64,000 bases of DNA from positions 558,001-622,000 of the forward strand of contig JAACJP010000015.1 in NCBI GenBank assembly GCA_013368375.1, written 5' to 3'. Of the stretch, positions 45,887 through 57,395 are shown one piece after another. Made by a program: the position numbers and the translations under genes. Below the pieces are notes generated by a model. The model had not been told where the DNA came from and did no database searches. It worked only from the letters and a program-made list of their open reading frames with translations. Within the stretch, counting starts at the first letter, position 1. Each line of letters opens with the position of its first letter. Origin of the DNA: Tricholomella constricta. Its lineage: Eukaryota > Basidiomycota > Agaricomycetes > Agaricales > Lyophyllaceae.

Positions 45887-47994
45887 ATGTCCCTTCGCGC
45901 AGCGAAAGCGAGTCACGAAAATTACGGCTCCATCAGCACACCGCTCCTCAATGAGGCTGTTGACCACGACGAAGGCCTGAAGAGGATAGGAGAAGACCAT
46001 GCCATCGACAATGAAGGAAAAACGCAAGAACAGAGACAGATTGGCACAGTATCTGCCGTCTTCATTATCTTCAACCGAATCATTGGAACAGGGTGAGTGG
46101 AAGGGCATTTTCTGGCCCCCGAGTATGCTCATGATTTCCTCTTTCCCTGGCGGTCTTGCAGAGTCTTCGCGACGCCCAGTACGATCCTTACCCACAGTGG
46201 TAGTGTCGGAATGTCCCTGTAGGTCGGATGCCATCGCCACCCACCACTTTCAAACTAATCCAGAGTGACGATGTACAGAATAATGTGGCTGGTTGGTGCC
46301 ATCATAACTGCTGCTGGAATGCAGGTGTACATAACCTGGGGCACGGTACGCGTTTCCGAGCCTCAGGGGGCGGAGTGCTAATATCATGAAATGATATCAT
46401 CCACGCATAGGCATTACCTCGGAACGGGGGCGAGAAGAACTACCTCGAATATCTCTTCCGAAAGCCCCGATACCTCATCACATCCGTGTACGCCTCAAAC
46501 GGCGTGCTACTCGGTGTGTCTTGTGCCCTTCTGCATGTCCATGACCTAATCGCAAACCGCAGCCTGGACGGCCGGGAACTCACTCGTATTCGGTGAATAC
46601 ATCCTCAAAGCAGCGAACAGGGAGCCCAGCCGATGGGGACTGCGCTTCGTCGCGCTCGGGTGCATAACCTTCGCCATGCTCCTCCATGGAACCGCGCTGA
46701 AGTGGGGACTCCGCCTGCAGAATTTTCTCGGCATGTTTAAGGTTCTTGTGCTGCTCATCGTTGTCGGTACTGGCTGGGTCGCGCTCAGCGGCCACATCCG
46801 CGTCGAGAAGCCGCGCAACTTTGAGAACATGTTCGAGGGCACGACTTCTGATCCTTCGTCGCTCTGCTTGTGCCTGTATAACGTGTGTCCCGTCCTTTTT
46901 GGAGTGCCGTCCTGTCCTGATACTTAGACCTGGACGTAAGGTCCTGTGGTCTTACGTCGGCTTTAGCAACGTGAACTACGCGCTCTCTGAAGTGAAGAAC
47001 CCTGCGCGGACGATTCGCATCGCAGGCCCACTCGCGATTGGCGTTGTCACTGTGCTATACATGCTAGCCAACGTCGCGTATTTTGCGGGCGCGTCCAAGG
47101 AGGAGATCACGGGCTCCGGCAGGCTGGTCGCAGCGCTGTTGTTCCGCAACGTGTACGGCCCGGAGGCTGAGCGTTTGCTTTCTGGATTCGTCGCACTGTC
47201 CGCACTTGGGAACGTTCTCGCTGTGGTGGGTCCATGTGGCTACGAGCTTGCATTCTTCTCTTCCCTGTAAATACTGACTGGGAAGTGGGAGTATTCAGAT
47301 ATTTGCGCAGGGTCGAGTTAACCAGGAGCTTGGTCGTGAGGGTATTCTGCCCCTCAGCAGGCTGTGGGGATCCAACCGACCTTTCAACGCACCTCTGGCA
47401 GGGCTCGCACTCCGTGAGTACCCCGCTTACATCGTATCTGACAACGACGCCATGCTAATTCAATACAGACTGGCTTGTCTGCCTCGTCATCATGTTCGCA
47501 CTCCCACCCGGAGATGCATACAACTTTGTCATCAACATCGCAAGTGTCTTATCCCTTTCCATCATCATTACCACCACCGCCATCTTACCCTACATACCTC
47601 CTTCCATTCTTTCTGATAGATATCATACCCCCTATCAATCATCAACGCTGCCATCTCCTTTGGTATCGTCTACCTCTCCTGGTGGCGACCCTACACGGAC
47701 TGGCCTCATGTTGGCGTGCCCGCGCAGATCGCGGCGGCGGCATTTGGCTTCGCGAACACGTTCCTGTTTGTCGTGCCGTTTATGAGGCCGCCGCCCGGGG
47801 GCGAGCCGTACGATAAGTTGCCGTATTGGACGCACGCGGTGGGGGGCTGGGCGATCCTGGGACTGGGCTTCTTCTATTGGTTCGTGTGGGCTATGCTGCT
47901 CCCGTATGTCGGAAAGTATGGTGTGGTGAAGATTGAGGAGTCTGGAAGCGATGGGATTGTGAGGCATGTTTTTAAAAGGATACCCAGGCTTTGA
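45887..47994 (+). CDS. Amino-acid permease (LAT/APC type, Mup1-like)
   Basis: Polytopic plasma-membrane transporter of the APC superfamily. Exons begin at the ATG at 45887; the first ends in IIFNRIIGTG with donor GTGAGT and joins VFATPSTILTHSGSVGMSL, so the substrate-binding IGTGVFATP motif spans the intron. Further blocks: MWLVGAIITAAGMQVYITWG, ALPRNGGEKNYLEYLFRKP, AWTAGNSLVFGEYILKAANR, LWSYVGFSNVNYALSEVKNP, GPLAIGVVTVLYMLANVAYF, QGRVNQELGREGILPLSRLW, GLALHWLVCLVIMFALPPGD and AAAAFGFANTFLFVVPFMRP. About 12 helices can be placed; the N-terminal tail (about 55 aa) is cytosolic and acidic. The pattern resembles fungal methionine/LAT permeases, but the substrate is not certain. Exact borders of the short middle exons were not all fixed. 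Confidence 0.88.
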
Positions 47995-48884
47995 TCAATG
48001 ATGTGGCCTCAGAGCTGCGCTTGTATTATTACTGACCACACCTTTAGAATTTAGATGATAACCCTGTGCGGAAAATTCCTCCGCGATGTCTTTCCTTCAT
48101 CCAATACGGGTGCATTGAAGGACGCTGGCCATCCTGTGATCCCTTCATATTGCCAACAACCACACTTCCAGTCGCGTAGGCCGAGCATGTGCAGAATATC
48201 GCTGAACGCTGAGTATCAACAAAACACGGTCATGCGTTCCGTTGGAACAGGCTCAATCCCGCCACGACGAAAACCATAAAGGCGACCTTCGGAATGTGGC
48301 CGACAATGCAACCTCTCATCGATCATCGATCATCACTTACCTGAGATGGTATTCCAATGGAACATCTTTTTGTTCCGTGCTGAAGTTCAAGCTTAAAGCG
48401 AAAAAGAACTGACAGAGGATATCCTAGATTCGGTGGAAAGCGAACAGGAACCGTAATGCATGGGCTTGATTATATTTGGAGCGGAGGTTCACACAGCTCT
48501 ACTGATATGGTGATGTCGAATCATTTGTCGAGCGCAGGATACAAGGAAGAGCTCGCCAACAGGTTCTCGTTGTGTGTATTGCAGGCAGGCAGGCGAAGAA
48601 AACTAGAGGGTCTGGCATTCGAGGGCTTTGCCATCGCTGGACAATGTTCACGAAGGACAATGGATGTAAACTCAGATTCTGGCAAAAGTGGCTGCGCCGA
48701 GCAATCTGACGAAGAGGTTTTTCATTAAATTGAAGGATATAGTGGAGAAGGCAGAGAGCCTAGCCTTATGTGTTCAAGCGACTTAACTTCCTGCAACTCA
48801 ATCTCTATTACATATGTTCTTCCTTTTTGGTCCGCGCAAGAAGTTCGAGGCAAGTATTTTGACTTTACGAAATAAAGGTCAGTA
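47995..48884. other. Intergenic, no gene seen
   Basis: 3' flank of the permease up to the second MITE. No supported frame. Confidence 0.5.
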
Positions 48885-49539
48885 CAGTCATTTACGGGTC
48901 CTCGATACGCTCAAATGAAGACGGGCCTCGGGAAAATGTATTTAAGTAGTCAAGCCCAATCTAACTATGTGGGACCCTCCATCAGTATATAAAGATGTAT
49001 AATAGACATTAAAATTGACTATCCATTGAGCGAAGAGGAAGGATGAAGGAAATCTTTTCGAAAGTTGCTTATCATTGAGAATTCTGTCCTCGATACACCT
49101 GTCACATCAGACTCACGTTGACGCTGATGCTCTGCTGGCGATTCCCTGTTTGGAAGGTGTGACGTGACAGATACAGCACCGCTCAGGCCTTACACCTCCT
49201 CAAAACCTTGAATCTCCACATCGTACCCTCCGACTGTGCTTCTGTTATCACCAATAGGTAGCCTTGACTATATAGAGAAGGGTCCCTGCTCGAAAAAATG
49301 GATAATAGTCCATATTCTTTCAAATGACAAAGTTTAATATTTCACAAATGTCCTTATCTCGACTGATTGTACTTCCCACCTCAATTCACACAATTACCAA
49401 CCCCCAAAAGTGGGGAGGACATGGAGACAAAGTACGTACATTAGCAAGAAAAAACTCCGGGACAATCAGAGCAGTGGATGTGGAGCTATTTGGTTTTGTA
49501 TCGAGGACCCATGGTGTATCGAGGACCCGTAAATGACTG
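48885..49539 (+). mobile_element. MITE 2 with TA target duplication (655 bp)
   Basis: Terminal inverted repeats of 24 bp start CAGTCATTTACGGGTCCTCG. TA lies on each side (48883-48884 and 49540-49541). The module GTCCTCGATAC occurs in both terminal repeats, again just inside the right one, and at 49086-49096. The layout and parts of the interior (for example AGT-GCTTATCA before the internal module, then GTCACATCA) match the element at 32593. There is no transposase frame. Confidence 0.9.
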
Positions 49540-49541
49540 TA

Positions 49542-50547
49542 CATACCTAATTGAATGATACGCAATAATCGGGGCGTCTTTGCTTATCAAGCCTACGCCT
49601 CGATCCCCAACTTCACCCCCCCAGGCGAACCGCATATTTGTCGAAGTCATCGTGCACTCAAATGTTGGCGAGCTGGGCCCAGACGTCGTCGCGCTGTTGC
49701 CAGTAGCGAGATGGCGAGGACCGGTAGAACGTTCTTGACATCTCTGACTTTGGGAAAGATGAAATGAGGTAGAGCCGTCCATAATAGGCTGCGAGAAGAA
49801 TAGCTTGCTCACGCGTTCGACGATGAAGGTTGAATTGGAACTGGCGCAGATTAATGACAGTGCGTAAGAATATCGTACATCTTGGAATGCCCATTCTGGT
49901 AGGGAGATGCGTGAATGAAAAGGATTGCGCAGCGAGAGTCACATCCCGCTTGATATTGACAGCCAGCCTCAACACGTCGGCGCCCTCAAGTTGGGGCACC
50001 CAGCGCAGAACCGTCGTTGTAAGGATCAGGCAGGAAACCTTGCAGACGACCGTGACGTCCTTCATGGAAGCGAATTATGGAGAAGGTATCTTCAATGTTA
50101 TTCCAGAAGAGATGCTCTACAAGTGCCAGCTGCCGCCAACAAGAGCAGGTAGATCATAATGCCTGCGGCCAATCTGGATGCTTAGGCGGACGCCAGATGG
50201 TCACCAAAGCTTCAAGGAGCACAAGGTACTTTTGACGGGAGCTTAGAGCCCAGATGGTCACCGTTGTGTGGAGCGAGAGACAGTCACAAAAGGTTTTCCC
50301 TGTCTACAAGTTGACGCTGCGTGATGCCAACATGGGCGACCTCAGAAGACAGACTGTGTCCTGGAAACAGACCAAGGCTTGAGCGCAGTTCCAGTAAAAA
50401 GGTTGTTGCTGTTCATGTGATGGTCAATCTATCCAGAGTTGACGAGTTCCGACTCTGAGAACAATAACAAATAAAGCGGTCATAATTACCCGTTCGTCCC
50501 AATTCTAGAAACCGTTGTCAGAACCTCAGCTAGTAGAAACTTCAATG
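49542..50547. other. Intergenic, no gene seen
   Basis: A minus-strand frame of 135 codons (49658-50065) and plus-strand frames overlap here without family motifs; possibly a decayed gene. The motif CCAGATGGTCACC occurs twice near 50200-50265. Confidence 0.4.
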
Positions 50548-50557
50548 CGATTCAAGC
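50548..50557 (+). repeat. Left target-site duplication of the MULE
   Basis: CGATTCAAGC immediately left of the element, repeated in direct orientation at 55177-55186. Ten base pairs is in the 8-11 bp range typical of Mutator-like elements. Confidence 0.85.
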
Positions 50558-50614
50558 GAGTATGTACCAAAGACGTAGAAGTAGAACTCAGAAATAGACC
50601 TCGGAAGATGCCGA

Positions 50615-50754
50615 CTTCTACTATCTACCGTGACTTCTACTATCTACCGTGACTTCTACTATCTACCGTGACTTCTACTATCTACCGTGACTTCTACTAT
50701 CTACCGTGACTTCTACTATCTACCGTGACTTCTACTATCTACCGTGACTTCTAC
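50615..50754 (+). repeat. Seven 19-bp tandem repeats in MULE left subterminal region
   Basis: CTTCTACTATCTACCGTGA repeats seven times without change (50615-50747), followed by a 7-nt partial unit. Each unit contains CTTCTAC, the complement of the GTAGAAG word in the terminal repeats, so the array multiplies a terminal motif. It may serve as transposase-binding or enhancer sites (inference). Confidence 0.92.
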
Positions 50755-51064
50755 GCTCCCCTCCCGCCCTCCCGCCCTCATGCCGCCTTCCCGCCTCCTG
50801 TGTGCTTGGGCCTCGCTGATGTGCCTTCTCAAAGCGGTCCTGCTTGCTGGTCCAGTGTCCTGCCCGCTTTCCCCTCTATGTCCTTGCAGAGACCCGACAC
50901 ATTGACCTTCCGCGACCTGTCTTCAGGCTTTGGGCCTCGCTTTCGCGAACTGCAGTAGATAACCAAGCCTATCTCAAAGCGCCTTCACGATGTCAAAGCT
51001 CGTTTCTGTAATATAAAATACTTGTTTTTTTGCCGCAGCATGGCGCTACCTCAATATCGAAGCT

Positions 51065-54000
51065 ATGCCTCAAGACGATTCAGACTGCACTGAACTTGAA
51101 CAACTCATAACGTTTGCGGGAAGAGAGAGGCTCATAGAGTATCGGGATTCAGTAAGTTCTCATTTCTCTCAACTTTACATCACGATCTAATCAGTGGTTG
51201 TAGGCTTTTCCTATCGAATTGCGGCAGATCAGTCCTGCATATTTTGCTGTCGAGAACGCCGAAAAGTGGGCTGTAGTTTCCAGCTTGCGCGACTGGTTGA
51301 CACATCACCTTCAGTCTACCTTGGTAACATCACGCCACAATTCCTCTTCACCGAGTACTCCCGACGCACCACAGCCATCGAGCGCTAGAAGACGCACTAC
51401 TTACACAACTTCAAATGCTCTCGAAGATTCTCAAGGAACTTCACGCTCTCCTCCTGCCACACGCGAAAATTTTCCACCACCTGTCGAGGCCGAAATCATC
51501 GATGACGACATCGTGGAGGTGCTTGACGTTAGGCCCAGTACGAAGCGCAAACGTGGAAGAGCCTCCGTTGCGACTGAGGTCATTGATCTATCAGATGATT
51601 CGGATGCACCTCTGGAGAAGAAAATACGATTTAAACTGCAGCCTCGCATCAAGATCACACGCCAACTTACTGTCAATGAGGTCATCCCACTCTACGAGTT
51701 ACCGACTCCTTGCTGGACTGTTCCAGCTGATGGCTGCGATGTTGCCTATCTTCTAGACTTGCGCGATGATGGCAGGGAATGGCGGGACAATAATGGTGAC
51801 CTGATTTCCATGTCCGGCATAATCAAGTCACAGGTATGTGTCTCACCGTCGACTTGTAATGAAACTCTAATAAAGCTCTATTCACAGGATCAAGATGCCT
51901 GGAAAGGTACTGCAGGATCACTTGGGAAGCCAACCACTATGAAAGATGTTCTCGATGGTGTTGAATGCCAGCGCTCATCGTACACTTGTCAAGGTATCGT
52001 TCACTGTGGCCAGTTGAATATGGGCCTTCTTGTAGACATTCAGCGCTACGAACCAACATTGGAAGATAGGAAGGATATCTGGGAGGCAGAAAGAGCAGTG
52101 AACGTGCAGCAGGGCTCGACAATCGAATCACTTGTCGCTACGTGAGTCCGCCCTTCAATCTTCGCACTTCAGCTAATCTTATTCATGGCACCTTTTAGAT
52201 TCTACAACCAGGTCATGAGGATGGCCTGCCCCTATATCGACGAGGAGTTGCAGGGCGAGCCAGTGCAGTGCCAAGGTGTTGCTGTCATACGGCGATTGAA
52301 GAATGTGCGTAAAAATCAACACCTTCACAAGTTGGATTCTGATCCACCTCCTTTAGCCAAACTTTGACGGTCAATATTGGTTTGTTGGTTGCTCCGGTTG
52401 GTCCATGGATCGCAAGAAGGGTCATAGGGCAATCTCGATTCCTCCGCAAATTGATGGCGACACACTTGCTGATCTCTTTAAAAATAAGGGAGTCTTCACT
52501 GCTGAAACCTCAAGCATGCATAGGATCGATACCGGTGAATGTGCGTTTGTGACCACATGTAGGAGCGAAGCTAAAGGGAAGAAAGTGTGCCGTATGTTGC
52601 CTGTGATTCTCCCGTCATTGATGAGACTAATTTTCCTACAGCATATACACATATCCAAGACTCGACTGCCATTGTCGGAAACCTGGTTTCTCGCTCTTGT
52701 CCGTCGAAGCTTTTAATATTTTTGCCCATTGATCGTACGGACCGTCGTGCAATTGTCGTCCTTGAGAAAGCACACAACCATCCTACACCACCGCCGACTA
52801 AAGTCACTCGTGAGGGAAAGGAGAAATATGAGGAAGCTATCCGAGCAGTGGGCCCAGCTGGTTTAACAGTTGGAAAATGTGATCGGGGTATGTAGAGCTT
52901 GATGAAATATGTTCGTGTATGCGGAACCTAATACACATCCAATTTACTTGCTTTATCCAGCCCAGACAACACGCAACATCATGGGTGGACACGATCCCGC
53001 ATCGTTGGATCCAGCTTTAGCAAATACACGCATCAAGCGCAAGATCCTTCATAAAATCAAGACGGCGGAAGCACCACATGGAACAGGATTACACGGTGCA
53101 GATAATTAGTGATTAATCTGTGCTAGGACTGCATCTGACAACTCTACCTCTGTTTAGCCCTCTATGATCTGATTAAGAAGGAGCGTGATAGCCTGCCATT
53201 GGACCAGCGGTACATCCATGAGGTGACCTCGCGTGACGGTGTAGACATGGTGATTACCATGCTTCCGGCACTCGCACAGTGTGTTCATTCAGCTAAGGCT
53301 ACTCTGCACGATAATACCTACAAACGCACTCATGATCGGAAATGGAAAGAATGGGAGGTCGTTGTTTGGAATGACAGGTTCAACATCCGTGCGTTGTGAT
53401 CATTACCAGCTGTTTTCTCATCTCATTGCCCATTCCAGGCCTCACAATTGCTCGGATATACTGCACCCATGAAACGCGTGCTGCATATAAGCAAATGTGG
53501 ACTGGATTGTGGGATACATTCGCGCGAGTGACTGGTAAGGCTGTCCAGTTTGCATTTTTGAATGGAACTGGACTACTGGCAATCCTCGTCGACGGCAACA
53601 AGCCTCAGGTTGAGGCGTGCAGAGACGATCTTGTCACACGTGCAAGCATTGCCGGATTCCCTGAGAAGGACCCTCAGTTGATAGTGATGCACATCGTTCG
53701 GACATGCATGGTTCATCTCAACCGGTGCGTCATTTATCCGCATGTTGCTGATTGTGACTGACGAGAAGTCAGTTTCTTTGACGAACTTGCTAACCATATC
53801 CCTCAAGAAGTACTGGACCGAGTGCGGCTCTTTCCATTTCTTGAGACCGATGCCAAACTCGAGAACTTCAAACTTTTTTGCAAGACTTCGCCACATAAGA
53901 AACTGCGAGGTGAGGAGTGTAGTATCTCTTCAGCACCACTGAAACTGATCAACAATCTTTTCATAGACTGGTACAAGGATAAAGAGCCTCATCCTTGGTT

Positions 54001-54935
54001 TTTTCCTTCAGTCATGCGACACTTCTCGAAGATTCCTCGCGACCGATGGTTTCTTACACCGGGAGACACCAATCTCAATGAAAGTGCGCACCCGTATACC
54101 AACAGCTTCACTGGTATAAACTTATCACTTCTCGATGCTATTCAAATGTGCATCTTCTCACATTCCGAAAGCTGTCAGTGATGTTGATCTTGCCCACAGG
54201 GCGCGTACTCTTGATTTGCAGATGTCCGAGAAACTTCGATTGGCAGAGGAGAACCACATCACCCCCAGACACCGAAATACTGTATCCCAACGCATGCACC
54301 TTAACATTCTCAGGAGGCAAGGCCAAATTCGAAAGAAGCTGCAGCATAACGAGGAATTGGGACTGGCTGAAGATATTGAAGCAGAACTTGAAGAAGAGGC
54401 CGAGCTTCGACGCGCATCCAACACTCGAACGAAGGAGCTAAAGGAGAAGAAGAAAGTGATGCAGAGTGTAAATGGTGTCCTTAAACGACGTCAACCTGGG
54501 AAGGCGCGTAAAGGCAAACCTAGTGCTCTGGAGCCCGATGACTGCGACCTCGATTCCTCCCGAGTCACAAACTCTCCAAGATCTCGCAGCTCCGGCAGCC
54601 CTGACCCTCTCGACACCCAACCGGAAGACTTCTTGATTGCAGATAGCGACGACCCGCAGTTATCTGCCAATGATGAGCTCCTCAAATATGCCGATGCTCC
54701 CCAGCACTTCGGATCAATGGCGGAGACTGACCAGGATGAGTCGTCATTGCAGCTTGATGATGAGCTGACTACGCTTCCTCTTCCTCAGAGCGAGGAGACC
54801 CTTGCTGTCAACACCTCCCTCCTGGATGATCCCGAATTCCTGGAACGCCTTCTGTCTTGGAAGCCGACGCACGAGGAGTCACTTGAAATCCAGAATCATT
54901 ACGACAACATTTTCACTAGTCAATACTCAGTGTAA
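51065..54935 (+). CDS. MULE-type DDE transposase with a Cys/His zinc-binding domain
   Basis: Twelve exons (51065-51151, 51204-51833, 51888-52141, 52199-52304, 52357-52591, 52642-52887, 52961-53095, 53158-53388, 53439-53724, 53773-53909, 53967-54147, 54179-54935) give a continuous 1,094 aa. Residues about 120-200 are disordered with a basic KRKRGR patch and acidic DLSDDSD. A WRKY/GCM/FLYWCH-like zinc module follows: NFDGQYWFVGCSGW, ECAFVTTCRSEAKGKKVC, then VVLEKAHNHPTPPPTK. Candidate catalytic acids: Asp in TLHDNTYKRTH, Asp in LLAILVDGNKPQVEAC 77 residues later, Glu in GDTNLNESAHPYTN about 130 residues further on. The C-terminus is a coiled-coil and acidic tail. The last intron would be only 31 bp, the weakest join. 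No internal stop or frameshift was found. Start chosen as the ATG that opens the frame before a GTAAGT donor. Confidence 0.85.
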
Positions 54936-55176
54936 CACGTAGACAGACGAAGTATTGATCAAATCTATTATCAGTTGCCTATATATAACATGTATTGCCC
55001 GCCGCCAAATCCTAAAGCGGCGGGGTGGCACACGCCGCCCCCCATGGCCAAGCGAGCCTCGCGCGCCGCCACCGTAGAAGTCGGGAGGTAGCGTAGAAGT
55101 GGGGGTGGCCGCTGTAGAAGTCAGCTCGTCGCTGTAGAACTCCGCCAGTTCTACTTCTACGCTTTTGGTCATACCT

Positions 55177-55186
55177 CGATTCAAGC
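55177..55186 (+). repeat. Right target-site duplication of the MULE
   Basis: CGATTCAAGC, the direct repeat of 50548-50557, immediately after the right terminal repeat and 165 bp before the next start codon. Confidence 0.85.
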
Positions 55187-55351
55187 TGTGAATAGGTAGA
55201 GATTTTATTTGCAGCTAAGTATTGTCCTTGGTAGCACTGGGTGGAGTTGAAGTTGAACGTGTGATGATCGAAGTTTGATCGCAAGCAGAATTCACACAAC
55301 GAGGACTGGAGCGCTTGATCACTGACCACTTTGCCCGCAGGCAACGCCTCA

Positions 55352-57395
55352 ATGGCTGCCATCGACTCCCCCAAACGCAGCGCGTTCTTATTCCCCTTCT
55401 TTCGCCGAAACAAGGACAAGCCTCCTCCCCCCGCCGAGGTCGGGGAGGTCAACCACCGCAAAGCCCTGGTCCAGGAGGGCCACAAGTACCTAGCCAAAGC
55501 GACAGATTTGATCAACAACCGGGACCACCAACATGCCTTTGAGCGCGGCCATCTCGAACTTCTCCAAGACCGATGGGCCGAGTGGGTCGCTATCATCTAA
55601 ATTCCATGTGCGCCCTTGCCTAACACCCCATCTCTAAGACTATATGGCTCCGCCCCCAAGGGCAAGAAACTCACCAAGGGACTGCTCGCACCTGAAGAGT
55701 TCCGTGAAAAGTCCAGGATCCTAATGGAAGATGTTCAGGTGTGTCACGTCTCTGCTGTCTTGAGAGCCTCATAGAACGCCCTGCAGGCAGCCTTCGACGG
55801 CATCAGGCTAGACCGCAGCGTGCCTTCATCATCCCATCACGGCGATCCCATGTCACAGCCGCCACCCCCCCTGGAGGCAAGTCTTTCCCCCTTCAATAAT
55901 TCATTGATGTTCATCCTCTCACGCTTACTCTCAGCATAGCATGTCAATCCGGAGGGAGCCCTCCCACCGCGCGCATTCCACCACTTTACGAGACCCTGGC
56001 CCAGTCCCGATAATCGCTCCTCCCCCCGAACGTTCCGGATCCTACAAGGAGGAGCGCCGCTCCTCCCGCAAGGTAAGAATCCAAACCCATCGTCGCCTTT
56101 TCTCTTGACACTCGCGCAATTCTCATCCCCCACACACACCAGAGCTCCACGCGCCACCGTGCCGCCGAGGAGCCCATTGCCGAACACGCAGAGGTCTCGC
56201 GGGAGAGCAGCAAGTCCCACCGGCACCGCAAGGCAAGTGTCTCCTCCATCCTCCATCGCTCCGTCTTCATCGCCATCGCTCCCTCCCTTATCCACATCTC
56301 AATTTCCACCTCCCGCAGGACCGATCCAAATACGACGACGTCGACGAACACCACCGCTCGTACCGAGATCGAGATCGGCCTCGTGACGATCGAGACGAGC
56401 GGCGGCGCGGGGACGATCGTGACCGTGACCGCGACCGCGAGCGCCGCAGGGATGACCGCTACGACGGGCACGGGCGGCGGAGGGACGAACGCTACTACTA
56501 CGACCGCGACCGCGAGCCTGAACGTGAGCGGGACAGGGAGAGGGAGAGGGACAAGTACAAGGAGCGAGACCGGGATAGGGACAGGGAAGACCGACATAAA
56601 GACCGGTACCGGGAGCGGGAGCGGGAGCGGGACAGCGATCGTCATCGCAAGGACAGCCACCGCAGCGATCGTGACCGTGACCGCGACCGGGGGGATCGTG
56701 AACGGTACTACCGGGACGATCGGTATTACTATGATGAGCGGTCGGATGAGCGACGGCGGCGGGGCAGCGAGGACAAGGGAAAGGACAAGGACAAGGACAA
56801 GGGCAAGGGCAAGGATAAATACCGGGAGGAGCGGCCTCGACGAGAACGCAGCCACCGGGCGGAGGAGGAGGAGATGATCCCGGAGGACCCGGAGGGTGAG
56901 GTGGTGGAGCATCATCGTGGGCACCACGCCTCGCAGCAGGGGATGATGATGGCACCGCCGCCGCCGCCCATAGCCACGACGCCGACGTTCATCCCATACC
57001 CCTCCGACGACGAGAAGCCGCGACGCGATCGTGATCGTGATCGGGACCGGGATCGAGACCGCCGGACGCGCAGCAGGCGCGAGGACCGTGACCGCGACAG
57101 AGAGCGAGAGAGGCACCATCATCATCATCATCATCGAAGTCGAAGTCGAAGCCGGGACGGCAGCGGCCGCCACCATGAACCCGAACACGGACACGTACAC
57201 GAGCAGCATGACGCTCATCATGTAGCGGTGCCGGAGTTGGTTGCAGGTCAGGACGAGTCTGATCAGCTGGCGCCGTTAATGATACCCCCTCGCAGAGCAC
57301 CCCCCACCACCATCGAACCCGAATTCCGATCACGATTCCAGGAGGATTTCTCGTCAATTTACGGAGGGAGCAGCGCCGGAGGAGCTGTAAGGTGA
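55352..57395 (+). CDS. Arg-Asp dipeptide-repeat protein
   Basis: Function unknown. Six exons (55352-55581, 55639-55738, 55787-55876, 55935-56072, 56143-56232, 56319-57395) give 574 aa. Introns 3 and 5 use GCAAGT donors (GC-AG introns); the other three are GT-AG. Residues about 15-115 are a helical region (NHRKALVQEGHKYLAKATDL, FERGHLELLQDRWAEL, KLTKGLLAPEEFREKSRILM) that looks folded, perhaps MIT-like. From about residue 215 the protein is dominated by RD/RE/DR dipeptides (RDRDRDRERRRDDRYDGHGR, KDKDKDKGKGKDK), with a short Pro run, a 7-His run followed by RSRSRSRDG, and a conserved-looking end (PEFRSRFQEDFSSIYGG). Mixed-charge RD/RE tracts occur in nuclear-speckle RNA-processing proteins; that placement is inference. 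The MULE sits just upstream. Confidence 0.72.

Larger units (their letters stand above)
50558..55176 (+). mobile_element. Mutator-like transposable element (4,619 bp)
   Basis: The left end reads GAGTATGTACCAAAGACGTA and the right end, on the other strand, AGGTATGACCAAAAGCGTAG. Both continue AGAAGTAGAACT, a roughly 30-bp imperfect terminal inverted repeat. A 10-bp direct target duplication flanks it. Subterminal regions are rich in the GTAGAAGT word: seven tandem 19-bp units on the left and four scattered copies at the right (55073-55135). A complete spliced transposase lies inside. All parts needed for an autonomous element appear present. Confidence 0.9.

Noticed and set aside
50615..50754. 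CRISPR-like array
   Set aside because: The 19-bp units abut without spacers, and the host is a eukaryote; it is a minisatellite within the MULE.
55986..57221. 411-codon minus-strand frame rich in Val, Leu, Pro and Ala
   Set aside because: It is the antisense image of the Arg-Asp repeat DNA, whose plus strand has a full spliced model with conserved ends.
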